Assembly: GCA_001412335.1 (NCBI GenBank)
Contig: LKUF01000286.1
Span: 1-7,658 of the forward strand
DNA length: 7,658 bases
From: Methanolinea sp. SDB
Lineage (GTDB): Archaea > Halobacteriota > Methanomicrobia > Methanomicrobiales > Methanospirillaceae
Direction: 5' to 3'
Below the pieces are notes generated by a model. It saw nothing but the letters and a program-made list of their open reading frames with translations. It searched no databases and was not told where the DNA came from. A program made the translations under genes and the position numbers. Below are positions 1 to 6,274 of this stretch, one piece after another. Position 1 is the stretch's first letter, and each line of letters starts with the position of its first letter.

Positions 1-464
1 GCCGTTGCAATCATTGCATAGAGGCCCGGGAACGTCGCCCCGACAAACCCCTCCCATTCACGGTCTGCCGCACCCGCAAGCGTATCCACGCTCGCGCCGG
101 ACGCGACATCGGTCATCTTCTCCACCCCTGCGGCGACCACGATATCCTCGATGCCGCTTGCGACAGAGATGACCGCCTGCCGGAACGCGAGCCCGCCCGA
201 GGAGCAGGCGGCCTCGACCCTGGTTGCGGGGATATGGTGCGACGCAAGTCCCGCATAGTCGGCGATGAGCGCACCGATATGCTCCTGCTCGACGAACCGC
301 CCCGCACTCATGTTGCCGACGTACAGGGAGTCGATCTGCTCGCCTGCGATGTTTGCATCCTCAAGCGCCAGTGACCCGGCCTCGACGAAGAGGTGCCGGA
401 ACGAACTGTTCCACTTCTCCCCGAAGGGTGTGCATCCTATCCCGATTACTGCGACGTCTCTCAT
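1..464 (-). CDS. Acetyl-CoA acetyltransferase (archaeal thiolase), partial at left edge
   Basis: Cytosolic thiolase that condenses two acetyl-CoA to acetoacetyl-CoA, the first committed step toward mevalonate and archaeal isoprenoid lipids. Only the first 154 residues are present; the C-terminal half, with the usual His and second Cys of the active site, lies beyond base 1. The start reads MRDVAVIGIGCTPFGEKW, typical of the archaeal thiolase/SCP-x-like group, and residues 82-90 (RVEAACSSG) carry the expected nucleophile Cys87. The ATG (462-464) overlaps the stop of the HMG-CoA synthase gene as ATGA, so the two are probably translationally coupled; upstream GTGAT is a weak SD. From published work on methanogens, thiolase and HMG-CoA synthase form a complex held together by a DUF35 protein, so a DUF35 gene is expected just past the left edge (inference). 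Confidence 0.93.
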   Translation of the reverse strand, partial: MRDVAVIGIGCTPFGEKWNSSFRHLFVEAGSLALEDANIAGEQIDSLYVGNMSAGRFVEQEHIGALIADYAGLASHHIPATRVEAACSSGGLAFRQAVISVASGIEDIVVAAGVEKMTDVASGASVDTLAGAADREWEGFVGATFPGLYAMIAT

Positions 465-1513
465 TTCTGCATCACTATCTTGCCCTTGTGTCTTGCGTAC
501 TGTGCGTATCCGATATACACGGGGTTCTCGAGGAGTTTCTCCACGCCCGGAGCTGCGTCCCGTGAGAACTGACCGGACTCGATGGCATCTGTCACCATGA
601 TGTCGAAGGCATCGCTGCCTGCACCGGAACCAAACGATGCGACAAATATCCGGTCACCGGCCTTCGCGACATCGAGGGTCGCGGCAAGCCCGATCATGGA
701 CGATCCGCTGTAGGTATTGCCGAGCCGGGGGACGACCAGGCCGGGCCTGATCTGGTCGGCGGAGAACCCGAGGATCTTCGCCACCTTCTGGGGGAACTTG
801 GCGTTCGGCTGGTGGAAGACTGCATAGTCGTAGTCCTTCGGACTCTTTCCGGTCTCCTCGAAGCTCCTTCTCACAGCCCCCTCGATGTGGCGGAAGTAGC
901 CGGGTTCGCCGGTGAACCGTCCGCCATGCCGGGGGTAGTCCTGGCCTTCCCTTCGCCAGAAGTCCGGTGTGTCGGTGGTGAACGAGGTGGTGTGGTTCAG
1001 GAGGGCGACAGGGTCGTCGCGCCCGATCAGGAACGCGGCGCCTCCTGCAGCCGCCGTATACTCGAGGGCGTCGCTCGGGGCCCCCTGGGCGACATCGGAC
1101 CCGATCGCAAGCCCGTATTGGATCATTTCGCTCTTCACCAGTCCCATGCAGGTCTGGATCGCTGCCGTCCCAGCCTTGCAGGCGAACTCGTAGTCTGCCG
1201 CGGTCATGTTCGGCGTGGCGCCGATGGCCTCACCGACCGTGCACGCTGTCGGTTTTACCGCGTAGGGATGTGATTCAGATCCCACGTATACCGCGCCGAT
1301 ATCGGCGGGATCGATATCCCTTCGCCGGAGTGCGTTTCGTGCGGCTTCCACGGCAATCGTTGCGGTGTCTTCGTCCAGGTCAGGGACGGACTTCGAGTAC
1401 ACCCCGAGCCCGCCGCTGATATCGTCGGGGTTTGCCCCCCAGACCCTGGCAATCTCTTCTGTCTTGATTCGAAATCTCGGGATGTAGACCCCGTACGTGA
1501 TGATTCCTACCAT
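461..1513 (-). CDS. Hydroxymethylglutaryl-CoA synthase, archaeal type
   Basis: Condenses acetyl-CoA with acetoacetyl-CoA to HMG-CoA in the mevalonate pathway, in the cytosol. The 350-residue length matches the short archaeal/bacterial form. The thiolase-fold catalytic triad is visible: Glu80 in YVGSESHP, the acyl-accepting Cys112 in YEFACKAGT and His234 in VFHQPNAKFP; the Gly-rich C-terminal strand FVASFGSGAGSDAF follows. The ATG lies 7 nt inside the end of the upstream regulator gene and is preceded by GAGGAAGG about 8 nt away, a good archaeal SD. The stop overlaps the thiolase start by 4 nt. The arrangement supports co-expression and matches the physical complex in which acetoacetyl-CoA passes directly from thiolase to this enzyme. 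Complete, with no missing catalytic residue. Confidence 0.96.
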   Translation of the reverse strand: MVGIITYGVYIPRFRIKTEEIARVWGANPDDISGGLGVYSKSVPDLDEDTATIAVEAARNALRRRDIDPADIGAVYVGSESHPYAVKPTACTVGEAIGATPNMTAADYEFACKAGTAAIQTCMGLVKSEMIQYGLAIGSDVAQGAPSDALEYTAAAGGAAFLIGRDDPVALLNHTTSFTTDTPDFWRREGQDYPRHGGRFTGEPGYFRHIEGAVRRSFEETGKSPKDYDYAVFHQPNAKFPQKVAKILGFSADQIRPGLVVPRLGNTYSGSSMIGLAATLDVAKAGDRIFVASFGSGAGSDAFDIMVTDAIESGQFSRDAAPGVEKLLENPVYIGYAQYARHKGKIVMQK

Positions 1514-2217
1514 TGTTCCTTCCTCAATACGCTGACAATCTTTTCAACGTCCATATCGGTACACATCACGGTTATCCGATCCTTCTCGGCCATCTTCGGC
1601 ACGAGGGGGTGAACGAGAGCCGGTTCCAGCCCCTGCAGGACGACGCAGCGGGGCTTGAACGGCGTGACGCGGATGGCGACCATCGGTGATTTCCCGGTGG
1701 TCACATCGGTGAAGATGAGCGCCCGCTCGGTGCTCCACCCGTAGATCCGGTTGAACTCGTTCGGCGAGAGCTGCGTGATGGCATTGATGCTGTGTATCAC
1801 GGTGTATCCGTATATGGACTGGTTCAATGAACCACACACCGTCCTACACTCGATCGCCTCGGAGAATGCGTTCAGTTGTACCGGAGACGGGTAGTCGTGG
1901 ATGTCATAGATGACATCCGTATCAAAATCATTGTAGAGAATCTTGGCAAATTTCTTGATGTATTTGCCGCCGTTTGCTTCATCAATGGAGAGAATGGTAT
2001 CGACAATCTTCCCCACCACGGCAGTCCCGGGGCTCTTCCTCCTTCCGCTCTCATAATCGCTGATGACGGAGGGGGAGACATCGAGGCGTTCTGATAAAAC
2101 GCCCTGGGGAATGTTGAAGCTCATCCTCCATTTCTTCAGGGCTTTGCCCGGCGAGTCTGAAAGCGTTATCTCCCCTGCCATCTTCTCAGCAAGCTGATGA
2201 CGCAAATCAGATTTCAT
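1507..2217 (-). CDS. HTH transcriptional regulator, COG1709-like, heading the HMG-CoA synthase operon
   Basis: Predicted DNA-binding regulator of 236 residues. Residues about 24-75 form a Cro/C1-type helix-turn-helix: GKALKKWRMSFNIPQGVLSE leads into LDVSPSVISDYESGRRKSP, with the SPSVISDYESGR recognition helix typical of the XRE/MBF1 class. Residues about 125-232 form a separate mixed alpha/beta domain containing YGWSTERALIFTD and VLQGLEP, which I read as the C-terminal domain of the archaeal COG1709 family; its ligand is unknown to me. The gene overlaps the HMG-CoA synthase start by 7 nt, and such regulators commonly sit beside this operon in methanogens, so it may sense an isoprenoid or CoA-ester signal (inference). 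A TATA-like element at 2241-2248 lies 28 nt from the ATG with no well-spaced SD, implying a leaderless mRNA. Confidence 0.88.
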   Translation of the reverse strand: MKSDLRHQLAEKMAGEITLSDSPGKALKKWRMSFNIPQGVLSERLDVSPSVISDYESGRRKSPGTAVVGKIVDTILSIDEANGGKYIKKFAKILYNDFDTDVIYDIHDYPSPVQLNAFSEAIECRTVCGSLNQSIYGYTVIHSINAITQLSPNEFNRIYGWSTERALIFTDVTTGKSPMVAIRVTPFKPRCVVLQGLEPALVHPLVPKMAEKDRITVMCTDMDVEKIVSVLRKEQW

Positions 2218-2240
2218 GCCTCTTTATGCAACACGTGGGA

Positions 2241-2248
2241 TAATATAA
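2241..2248 (-). promoter_or_regulatory. TATA box for the regulator/HMG-CoA synthase/thiolase operon
   Basis: On the minus strand this reads TTATATTA in an AT-rich stretch. Its centre is about 28 nt upstream of the ATG at 2217, so transcription would begin within about 2 nt of the start codon. The 14-nt inverted repeat at 2253-2266 directly abuts its upstream (BRE) side. Confidence 0.6.
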
Positions 2249-2252
2249 TTAA

Positions 2253-2266
2253 CGAATGAGCATTCG
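2253..2266. promoter_or_regulatory. Perfect inverted repeat, candidate operator
   Basis: CGAATG-AG-CATTCG: 6-bp arms match perfectly around a 2-bp spacer. It sits between the divergent COG1709-like and RbkR-type genes, immediately upstream of the minus-strand TATA box. A looser repeat, TTTCA-N6-TGAAA, follows at 2270-2285 and contains another CGAAT. The symmetry fits a dimeric HTH protein; whether the binder is the COG1709-like protein or RbkR cannot be told from sequence alone. Confidence 0.45.
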
Positions 2267-2310
2267 ACATTTCACGAATATGAAAAGACCTTTTTCCGTG
2301 AATGAATATC

Positions 2311-2318
2311 CATAAATA
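2311..2318 (+). promoter_or_regulatory. TATA box for the ribK-ribB-ferredoxin operon
   Basis: CATAAATA, centred about 28 nt before the ATG at 2343. Predicted initiation near 2340 gives a leaderless or nearly leaderless transcript, consistent with the absence of any SD in the GATATAG bases preceding the start. Confidence 0.6.
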
Positions 2319-2342
2319 GTAAGCATCTCAATTTTGATATAG

Positions 2343-3011
2343 ATGATCATGCCCGAGGATCTCCAGTGCCTCAAGGTGATCGCGCTTGCCGGCGGATGCA
2401 GGGGTCCGGTATGGGTCTCTTCGCAGTCGCTTGGTTCCGAGCTCTCGATCAGCCCCCAGACGGCATCACGACGGCTCCAGTCGCTTGAGCGGCAGATGCT
2501 GGTGAGACGTGACATCAACCCCGACGGACAGCAGATCACCATAACCAGTGCGGGCGAAGAGGAGCTCAGGCGGGAATATTCAGACTATTGCCGGGTATTT
2601 GACCGTGAGAATGCCCATTACGTGCTGAGAGGGCATGTTATCACCGGTCTTGGAGAGGGCAGGTATTACATGAGCCTTGAACCCTACCAGAGACAGTTCC
2701 GGAAACGCCTGGGGTTCTCTCCGTATCCCGGCACCCTGAACATCAGGCTGGACCAGTCGAGCATCCAGATCCGGAAGAGACTGGACCTCCTGGAATGGAC
2801 CAGGATATCCGGGTTCTCGGCCGACGAACGGACATTCGGGGACGTCCGGTGCCTGCCGTGCAGGATCTCGGATCACCCGTGCGGGATCGTGGTCCCCGGG
2901 CGGTCCCATTATCCCGAGGATATCATCGAACTGGTGGCACCGGTCTCGCTCCGTGCGGCGCTCGGGCTCTCTGACAATGACGAAGTGAAGGTGGAAGTAG
3001 CATATGATTGA
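2343..3011 (+). CDS. ribK: RbkR-type regulator / CTP-dependent riboflavin kinase
   Basis: Phosphorylates riboflavin to FMN using CTP rather than ATP, an archaeal speciality. Residues 1-90 form a winged HTH (SSQSLGSELSISPQTASRRL, then LERQMLVRRDINPDGQQITIT as the wing). Residues about 95-220 are the RibK domain: GHVITGLGEGRYYMSLEPY, then RLGFSPYPGTLNIRL, a conserved nucleotide/flavin-binding region, and the closing LRAALGLSDNDEVKVEV. At 222 residues it has the two-domain form known as RbkR, shown in other archaea to both make FMN and control riboflavin genes. Autoregulation of this operon is therefore likely (inference). ATG at 2343 is preferred because it is 28 nt from the TATA box; ATG at 2349 is an alternative. 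It overlaps ribB by 8 nt. Confidence 0.93.
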   Translation: MIMPEDLQCLKVIALAGGCRGPVWVSSQSLGSELSISPQTASRRLQSLERQMLVRRDINPDGQQITITSAGEEELRREYSDYCRVFDRENAHYVLRGHVITGLGEGRYYMSLEPYQRQFRKRLGFSPYPGTLNIRLDQSSIQIRKRLDLLEWTRISGFSADERTFGDVRCLPCRISDHPCGIVVPGRSHYPEDIIELVAPVSLRAALGLSDNDEVKVEVAYD

Positions 3012-3672
3012 AGAAGCAGTGAATGCATTGAGGGAGGGGAAATTCATCCTCCTCTATGATTTTGACGATCGGGAGGGTGAGACCGATTTTGCCATCCGGG
3101 CAGACGCGGTCACGCCCGCGCACATACGGACCATGAGAAAAGACGGGGGTGGTCTCATATGCACGGCGGTCCACCCTGATGCGGCAAAGAGGCTGGGACT
3201 GCCGTTTGCAAGCGAGATTCTCGCCGGTTGCAATGGTGTCGCCGAGAAACCCGGGGAGATCCCCTACGATCCCGCAAACCATTCCTCCTTTTCGCTCTGG
3301 GTCAACCACCGGAACACCTTCACCGGTGTCACGGACCGTGACCGTGCCCTGACCATCAATGCCGTGGCAGACCAGGTGAAAAAGTCGCTCAACGGGGGCG
3401 GGGCGAGCTTCCACGATCACTTCCGGACGCCCGGTCATGTCGCGCTCCTCCGGGCAGCCGACGAACTGCTGGCCCGCCGGAGGGGACAGACGGAACTCTC
3501 GGTCGCGCTCGCGGTCATGGCAGGGATCACTCCTGCGGTGACCATATGCGAGATGCTCGATGACGAGTCGGGTGATGCCCTCAGAAAGGAAGACGCTATG
3601 CGGTACGCACGCCGTCACGGGATGGTCTTCGTCGCCGGCGACGAGGTCTTAGCTGCCTGGGAATCCGAGTAG
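3004..3672 (+). CDS. ribB: 3,4-dihydroxy-2-butanone 4-phosphate synthase
   Basis: Converts ribulose 5-phosphate to formate and 3,4-dihydroxy-2-butanone 4-phosphate, the four-carbon donor for the riboflavin ring; Mg2+-dependent. At 222 residues it is a monofunctional enzyme with no GTP cyclohydrolase II fusion, as usual in archaea. Diagnostic motifs are in order: DDREGETDF at 21-29 (acidic metal/substrate loop), TGVTDRDRALTI at 107-118, FRTPGHVALLRA at 140-151 with metal ligand His145, and GQTELSVALAVMAGITPA at 161-178, followed by ICEML. GGTGGA about 8 nt upstream of the ATG is a good SD within the end of ribK, so the two flavin genes are translated from one message. Confidence 0.95.
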   Translation: MIEEAVNALREGKFILLYDFDDREGETDFAIRADAVTPAHIRTMRKDGGGLICTAVHPDAAKRLGLPFASEILAGCNGVAEKPGEIPYDPANHSSFSLWVNHRNTFTGVTDRDRALTINAVADQVKKSLNGGGASFHDHFRTPGHVALLRAADELLARRRGQTELSVALAVMAGITPAVTICEMLDDESGDALRKEDAMRYARRHGMVFVAGDEVLAAWESE

Positions 3673-3682
3673 AGCTTGGTCC

Positions 3683-3907
3683 ATGACACGGGTATGCATC
3701 AACCGGGCCGAATGCGTCAGTTGCGGATCATGCGAGGATGTCTGCCCGGAATTCTTCCACCTCGACCCCGAAGACGGGCTAAGCAGTGTCAACCACGAGT
3801 TCCGTGTCGATGAAAAGCCGGACGAGGGGATCGCGCCGGAAAGCCTGGAATCGTGCGTGGCAGACGCTGCAGAGATCTGCCCCGTCCAGGTGATCTCCCT
3901 CTCCTGA
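3683..3907 (+). CDS. Small single-cluster ferredoxin
   Basis: Electron carrier of 74 residues. Cys11, Cys14 and Cys17 (CVSCGSC) with distal Cys66 (ICPVQ) are expected to hold one [4Fe-4S] cluster. Cys21 (before Pro) and Cys58 occupy the positions that form a disulfide in single-cluster Desulfovibrio/Pyrococcus-type ferredoxins, so this is not a 2[4Fe-4S] protein; Cys5 is an extra unassigned cysteine. The middle is strongly acidic, usual for docking to redox partners. It begins 10 nt after the ribB stop on the same strand and is probably the last gene of the operon, although its SD is weak. No redox step is needed by RibK or RibB, so its partner is unknown. It ends 9 nt from the convergent gene at 3917. 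Confidence 0.9.
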   Translation: MTRVCINRAECVSCGSCEDVCPEFFHLDPEDGLSSVNHEFRVDEKPDEGIAPESLESCVADAAEICPVQVISLS

Positions 3908-3916
3908 ACCCGGGGT

Positions 3917-4090
3917 TTATCTTCCGGCAATCTTTTTCAATGTCTCTTCGGGGAGCATGCGGGCGATCGAGAGCTTTGTCGGACACCTTCCCGGTTTTAT
4001 GCCCTCTGCCTTTGCAGCCTCTTTCAACGTCTTCAGGTCCAGCTGGCGGATAAGCTCCGCAATCTCGTTCTCATCCATCGGGTACCACAC
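3917..4090 (-). CDS. Small SAP-like helical protein downstream of the RPA gene pair
   Basis: Unrecognised 57-residue protein. From the ATG at 4078 it begins MDENEIAELIRQLDLKTLKE and continues with AAKAEGIKPGRCPTKLSIARM and LPEETLKKIAGR. The pattern of two helices around a turn, LKEAAKAEGI...CPTKLSIARML, resembles SAP/Rho-N/HeH-type nucleic-acid-binding modules (inference from pattern only). I prefer the in-frame GTG at 4088-4090 because AGGAG (4098-4102) lies 7 nt upstream of it; the ATG at 4078 would have that SD 19 nt away. It is codirectional with, and about 48 nt after, the RPA partner gene, which fits a DNA-related role, though an oligo-T tract lies between them. Confidence 0.65.
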   Translation of the reverse strand: MWYPMDENEIAELIRQLDLKTLKEAAKAEGIKPGRCPTKLSIARMLPEETLKKIAGR

Positions 4091-4112
4091 GGGTGATCTC
4101 CTGCGCACCAGG

Positions 4113-4119
4113 AAAAAAA
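4113..4119 (-). terminator. Oligo-T tract after the RPA operon
   Basis: The minus strand reads CTTTTTTTCC, seven T residues, about 20 nt past the stop of the COG3390 gene. Archaeal RNA polymerase commonly terminates at such U-runs without a hairpin, so this may end or attenuate the RPA message before the small gene at 4090. Confidence 0.4.
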
Positions 4120-4138
4120 GGTTGTGCTGGTGGGCGCA

Positions 4139-4729
4139 TCAGATCTTCATCTGTGCCAGTGCATCGTAGACCATGCGCCTGAAGATGGCGGGATCGGCCT
4201 GGTACTCCGCACGGGCCCGTGCGGAGTCCGGAGTCTGCCCGTCCAGGTCAAGCCGGTCCAGGGTCGCCTTCGCCGTATCGAGGACCCAGTGGTCCCTCGC
4301 ATCCTTGTCCACCACGGTGATCGATTCGCACCGGACCGATACGAGAAACGCCCCGTCCGGTGTCTCGTAGATGGAGGGCTTGCCGACAACGGCAACAAAA
4401 GACGGCGGCTCGATCCGTGCCATCTGCTGCATCGCTTCGGGCTGGTAACTTCCGGCCATCACGAAGAAGGTCCCGGTTGGGTCGACGACCCGTGCCCTGT
4501 AGAACAGGTTCTGGTCGCCCTGTTTTCTCTTCTCGGTGAGTGTCCCGACAGCAAATATCCTGTTGCATCGCTCGCCGGTCGGGAGGAGCACGTAGGAAGG
4601 GCTTTTTTCGTCATCGGCGTCCTTGAAATGGATCCTCGTCTCCCGGAGCTCGGCTGCAAAGACGCGTTTTGCCGGCTCACGCTCGAAGGAATACTTCTGG
4701 GGCGCCGTTTTAGGCTGCTGCTCGTTCAT
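4139..4729 (-). CDS. RPA-associated OB-fold protein (COG3390 family)
   Basis: Partner of archaeal RPA in single-stranded DNA metabolism, 196 residues. After a charged N-terminus (QKYSFEREPAKRVFAAEL, the family hallmark opening), residues about 35-140 form one OB-fold with YVLLPTGERCNRIFAVGTLT, FYRARVVDPTGTFFVMAG and FVAVVGKPSIY. Residues about 145-196 are helical and end in ADPAIFRRMVYDALAQM, compatible with the winged-helix tail described for this family. The ATG overlaps the RPA stop (ATGA), and GGTGGTGA just upstream is an excellent archaeal SD. Co-purification of such proteins with RPA has been reported in haloarchaea, and the strict gene pairing supports the same complex here. Confidence 0.9.
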   Translation of the reverse strand: MNEQQPKTAPQKYSFEREPAKRVFAAELRETRIHFKDADDEKSPSYVLLPTGERCNRIFAVGTLTEKRKQGDQNLFYRARVVDPTGTFFVMAGSYQPEAMQQMARIEPPSFVAVVGKPSIYETPDGAFLVSVRCESITVVDKDARDHWVLDTAKATLDRLDLDGQTPDSARARAEYQADPAIFRRMVYDALAQMKI

Positions 4730-5952
4730 TCGTCACCACCTGCCCGGTTCAGGAGATCTGCAAGGACCGCAGGGTCGTACGCTTCGAACGCACATTCCGA
4801 GACGAGGATGCGGTGTTCGATCTCCCTGCCCCTGCACGAGAGGTATTTGCCGAGGACCTGGTCACGCATGCGCAGGAATACCTCGTCCATTCCGAGCGGG
4901 TTATTCTCGGCGATCTCCTGTGCCTGATCCAGGTTGATTCCGGTCAGTTTTTCAACATTCTCCCGCTGGATCAATAATTCCCGTGCATTTCGGCCGTCGT
5001 CAAGCCAGCCCTTGATTCGCAGGTCATAGACGAATTTGGGCTGAATCTCGTGGACGGGACAGTAGTTCTGCCGGGAGAGGACCCGGTTGCATCCCTCGAC
5101 CGGGCATCTCTTGATAAGCCCCGAACCGGGTGCCATGTGCACGAACGCCCCGGAAAAGCTGGTCTCTCCGCTGGTCACCTCGATGTCCTCGTCCTCGGGA
5201 ATGACCGTTGCGGTGTTCAGGTTCAGGGAAAGGCGACCCTGGTATTCATCAACGAGGGCATAAAAAATGCTGTATACCGACCCGGGCGTCAGCTTCTCCA
5301 CGTCCCCGTCACGCCAGATGACGAATTTTATCGTCCCGCTCTTGTCACCGAGAAGACCGGACTGGAGCATGCGCTCATGTGTCGAGTCCCACTCCTGGAT
5401 GACCTTGGCCTTTACGCTTCCCACCCCGGGGCTCAGATCATCGATCGGGGTGTAATCCGGCTGTATGTTCTCCAGCGACTCGATCTCCTTTATCACGGTT
5501 CCCGAGTGGATCTTCAGGTTCAGGACTCCCCGGAACTCGTCGACAACGGCAGACTCAAGCCTGTAGCATTTATTTTTCTCCATGAGCGGGGCATTTGCCT
5601 TCGACCAGGTCACGAACCGGATGGCCCCGGACTTGTCTGCGAAGATACCGGTCTGCGCAATCGCTGGTGAAGGAGCAGACGACAGCGCAACCACCTTCCC
5701 TTCTGTGGTCACCCATTCGCCGTTCTGGAACTGGTTTATCTCCTTCTGGTCCCCGGCGCCTGTTGCAACCTCGGTGGTGATGCCAAACTCCCGGAAGAGT
5801 TCATTGGTAACCGTCCGCTCCGCCTCAGCGGAGGGGACCCCGAACTCCTCGACGAGCTGCTTTAATTTCTGCTCGATCCGGCTTTTGTCAACAGTGTGTC
5901 CCCTGGACACGATCTTTTGGGAGACTCTTTCTACTGTATCGGAATAATCCAT
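4726..5952 (-). CDS. Replication protein A (single-stranded DNA-binding protein)
   Basis: Binds and protects single-stranded DNA in replication, repair and recombination. A helical N-terminus (residues 1-65) precedes three OB-like modules. OB1 covers about 75-160 (EGKVVALSSA, GIFADKSGAIRFVTWSK, YRLESAVVDEFRGVLNL). OB2 covers about 175-260 and is a near copy (GLLGDKSGTIKFVIWRD, YALVDEYQGRLSLNL). A third region from about 280 carries a zinc motif, CX4CX9CX2H (Cys283, Cys288, Cys298, His301), as in euryarchaeal RPAs. The frame is open to an ATG at 5985, but the TATA-like element at 5990-5997 predicts initiation near 5968, so that ATG would not be transcribed. The SD GGAG (5963-5966) lies 10 nt from ATG 5952 and 4 nt from ATG 5958; I choose 5952 (408 residues). 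It overlaps the COG3390 gene by 4 nt. Confidence 0.93.
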   Translation of the reverse strand: MDYSDTVERVSQKIVSRGHTVDKSRIEQKLKQLVEEFGVPSAEAERTVTNELFREFGITTEVATGAGDQKEINQFQNGEWVTTEGKVVALSSAPSPAIAQTGIFADKSGAIRFVTWSKANAPLMEKNKCYRLESAVVDEFRGVLNLKIHSGTVIKEIESLENIQPDYTPIDDLSPGVGSVKAKVIQEWDSTHERMLQSGLLGDKSGTIKFVIWRDGDVEKLTPGSVYSIFYALVDEYQGRLSLNLNTATVIPEDEDIEVTSGETSFSGAFVHMAPGSGLIKRCPVEGCNRVLSRQNYCPVHEIQPKFVYDLRIKGWLDDGRNARELLIQRENVEKLTGINLDQAQEIAENNPLGMDEVFLRMRDQVLGKYLSCRGREIEHRILVSECAFEAYDPAVLADLLNRAGGDE

Positions 5953-5989
5953 CTTCATACATCTCCAGTTATGAGGTGCCGCCATCTGC

Positions 5990-5997
5990 TAATAAAA
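5990..5997 (-). promoter_or_regulatory. TATA box for the RPA operon
   Basis: The minus strand reads TTTTATTA. Initiation about 26 nt downstream, near 5968, would give a 10-16 nt leader containing the GGAG at 5963-5966. This is the one promoter in the window that seems to yield an SD-led rather than leaderless mRNA, and it decides the RPA start. Confidence 0.5.
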
Positions 5998-6009
5998 GAT
6001 ACCGGAACA

Positions 6010-6040
6010 GGGTGAAAATGAATGGGTCAGACTATCACCC
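6010..6040. repeat. Inverted repeat upstream of the DUF1858 gene
   Basis: GGGTGA (6010-6015) and TCACCC (6035-6040) form perfect 6-bp arms around a 19-bp spacer; an alternative pairing is TGGGT (6023-6027) with ACCCA (6037-6041). It lies just upstream of the plus-strand TATA box and between the two divergent promoters. It may be an operator, but arms this short can arise by chance. Confidence 0.3.
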
Positions 6041-6049
6041 ACGTGCAGG

Positions 6050-6057
6050 TTTAAGTA
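6050..6057 (+). promoter_or_regulatory. TATA box for the DUF1858 gene
   Basis: TTTAAGTA, close to the archaeal consensus TTTAWATA. It is centred 27-28 nt before the ATG at 6081, implying a leaderless transcript and supporting that ATG over the in-frame upstream ATGs at 5976 and 6018. Confidence 0.6.
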
Positions 6058-6080
6058 CGAGCGGATGCAAATTATTTGTC

Positions 6081-6272
6081 ATGGAAATCACTGCAGACAG
6101 CACCATTTACGAACTTCTGAAGGCAAAACCGGAATCAGCCGAAGTATTGTTCAAATTCGGCATGGGGTGTGTAGGCTGCGCAATCGCACGGGGAGAGACG
6201 ATAAAGGAAGCAGCGATGGCCCACGGCATACCCCTCGACGAACTGGTCTCGGCTCTCGGAATCAGCGCGTGA
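6081..6272 (+). CDS. DUF1858 family protein with CxxC redox motif
   Basis: Protein of 63 residues in the DUF1858 family, also described as the hybrid-cluster-protein-associated redox disulfide domain. It begins MEITADSTIYELLKAKPESA, typical of the family, and carries Cys30 and Cys33 in FGMGCVGCAIARGETIKEAA, which are expected to form a disulfide or a thiol pair. It is a stand-alone domain with no signal peptide or membrane segment. The role is not established; the family is often near hybrid cluster proteins or sulfur/redox enzymes, but none is visible here. The open frame extends upstream to 5976, yet the TATA box at 6050-6057 and the domain boundary both point to ATG 6081. It is apparently monocistronic, divergent from the RPA operon, and ends 2 nt from the convergent cbiZ stop. 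Confidence 0.9.
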   Translation: MEITADSTIYELLKAKPESAEVLFKFGMGCVGCAIARGETIKEAAMAHGIPLDELVSALGISA

Positions 6273-6274
6273 AC

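Noticed and set aside
812..1273. Plus-strand open frame of 153 residues
   Set aside because: Antisense to the catalytic core of HMG-CoA synthase; shadow frame.
2923..3618. Minus-strand open frame of 231 residues
   Set aside because: Antisense to ribB and the end of ribK, both clearly identified; no recognisable motif.
3933..3937. T5 run after the ferredoxin gene as terminator (a similar T5 at 6291-6295 after the DUF1858 gene)
   Set aside because: Five Ts are weak evidence, and both runs fall inside convergent coding sequences.
4124..4927. Long plus-strand open frame of 267 residues
   Set aside because: It lies antisense to the RPA and COG3390 genes, which have recognisable domains; its translation is Arg/Pro/Gly-rich without family features, as expected of a shadow frame in GC-rich DNA.
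5050..5670. Plus-strand open frame of 206 residues
   Set aside because: Antisense to the OB-fold region of RPA; no domain seen.
2232..6045. CACGTG hexamer in both divergent promoter regions (2232-2237 and 6040-6045)
   Set aside because: Self-complementary hexamers of this composition are expected by chance, and the two copies hold different positions relative to the TATA boxes.
5976..6080. N-terminal extension of the DUF1858 protein from an ATG at 5976
   Set aside because: It would put the start 74 nt upstream of the TATA box at 6050 and add 35 basic residues outside the domain.
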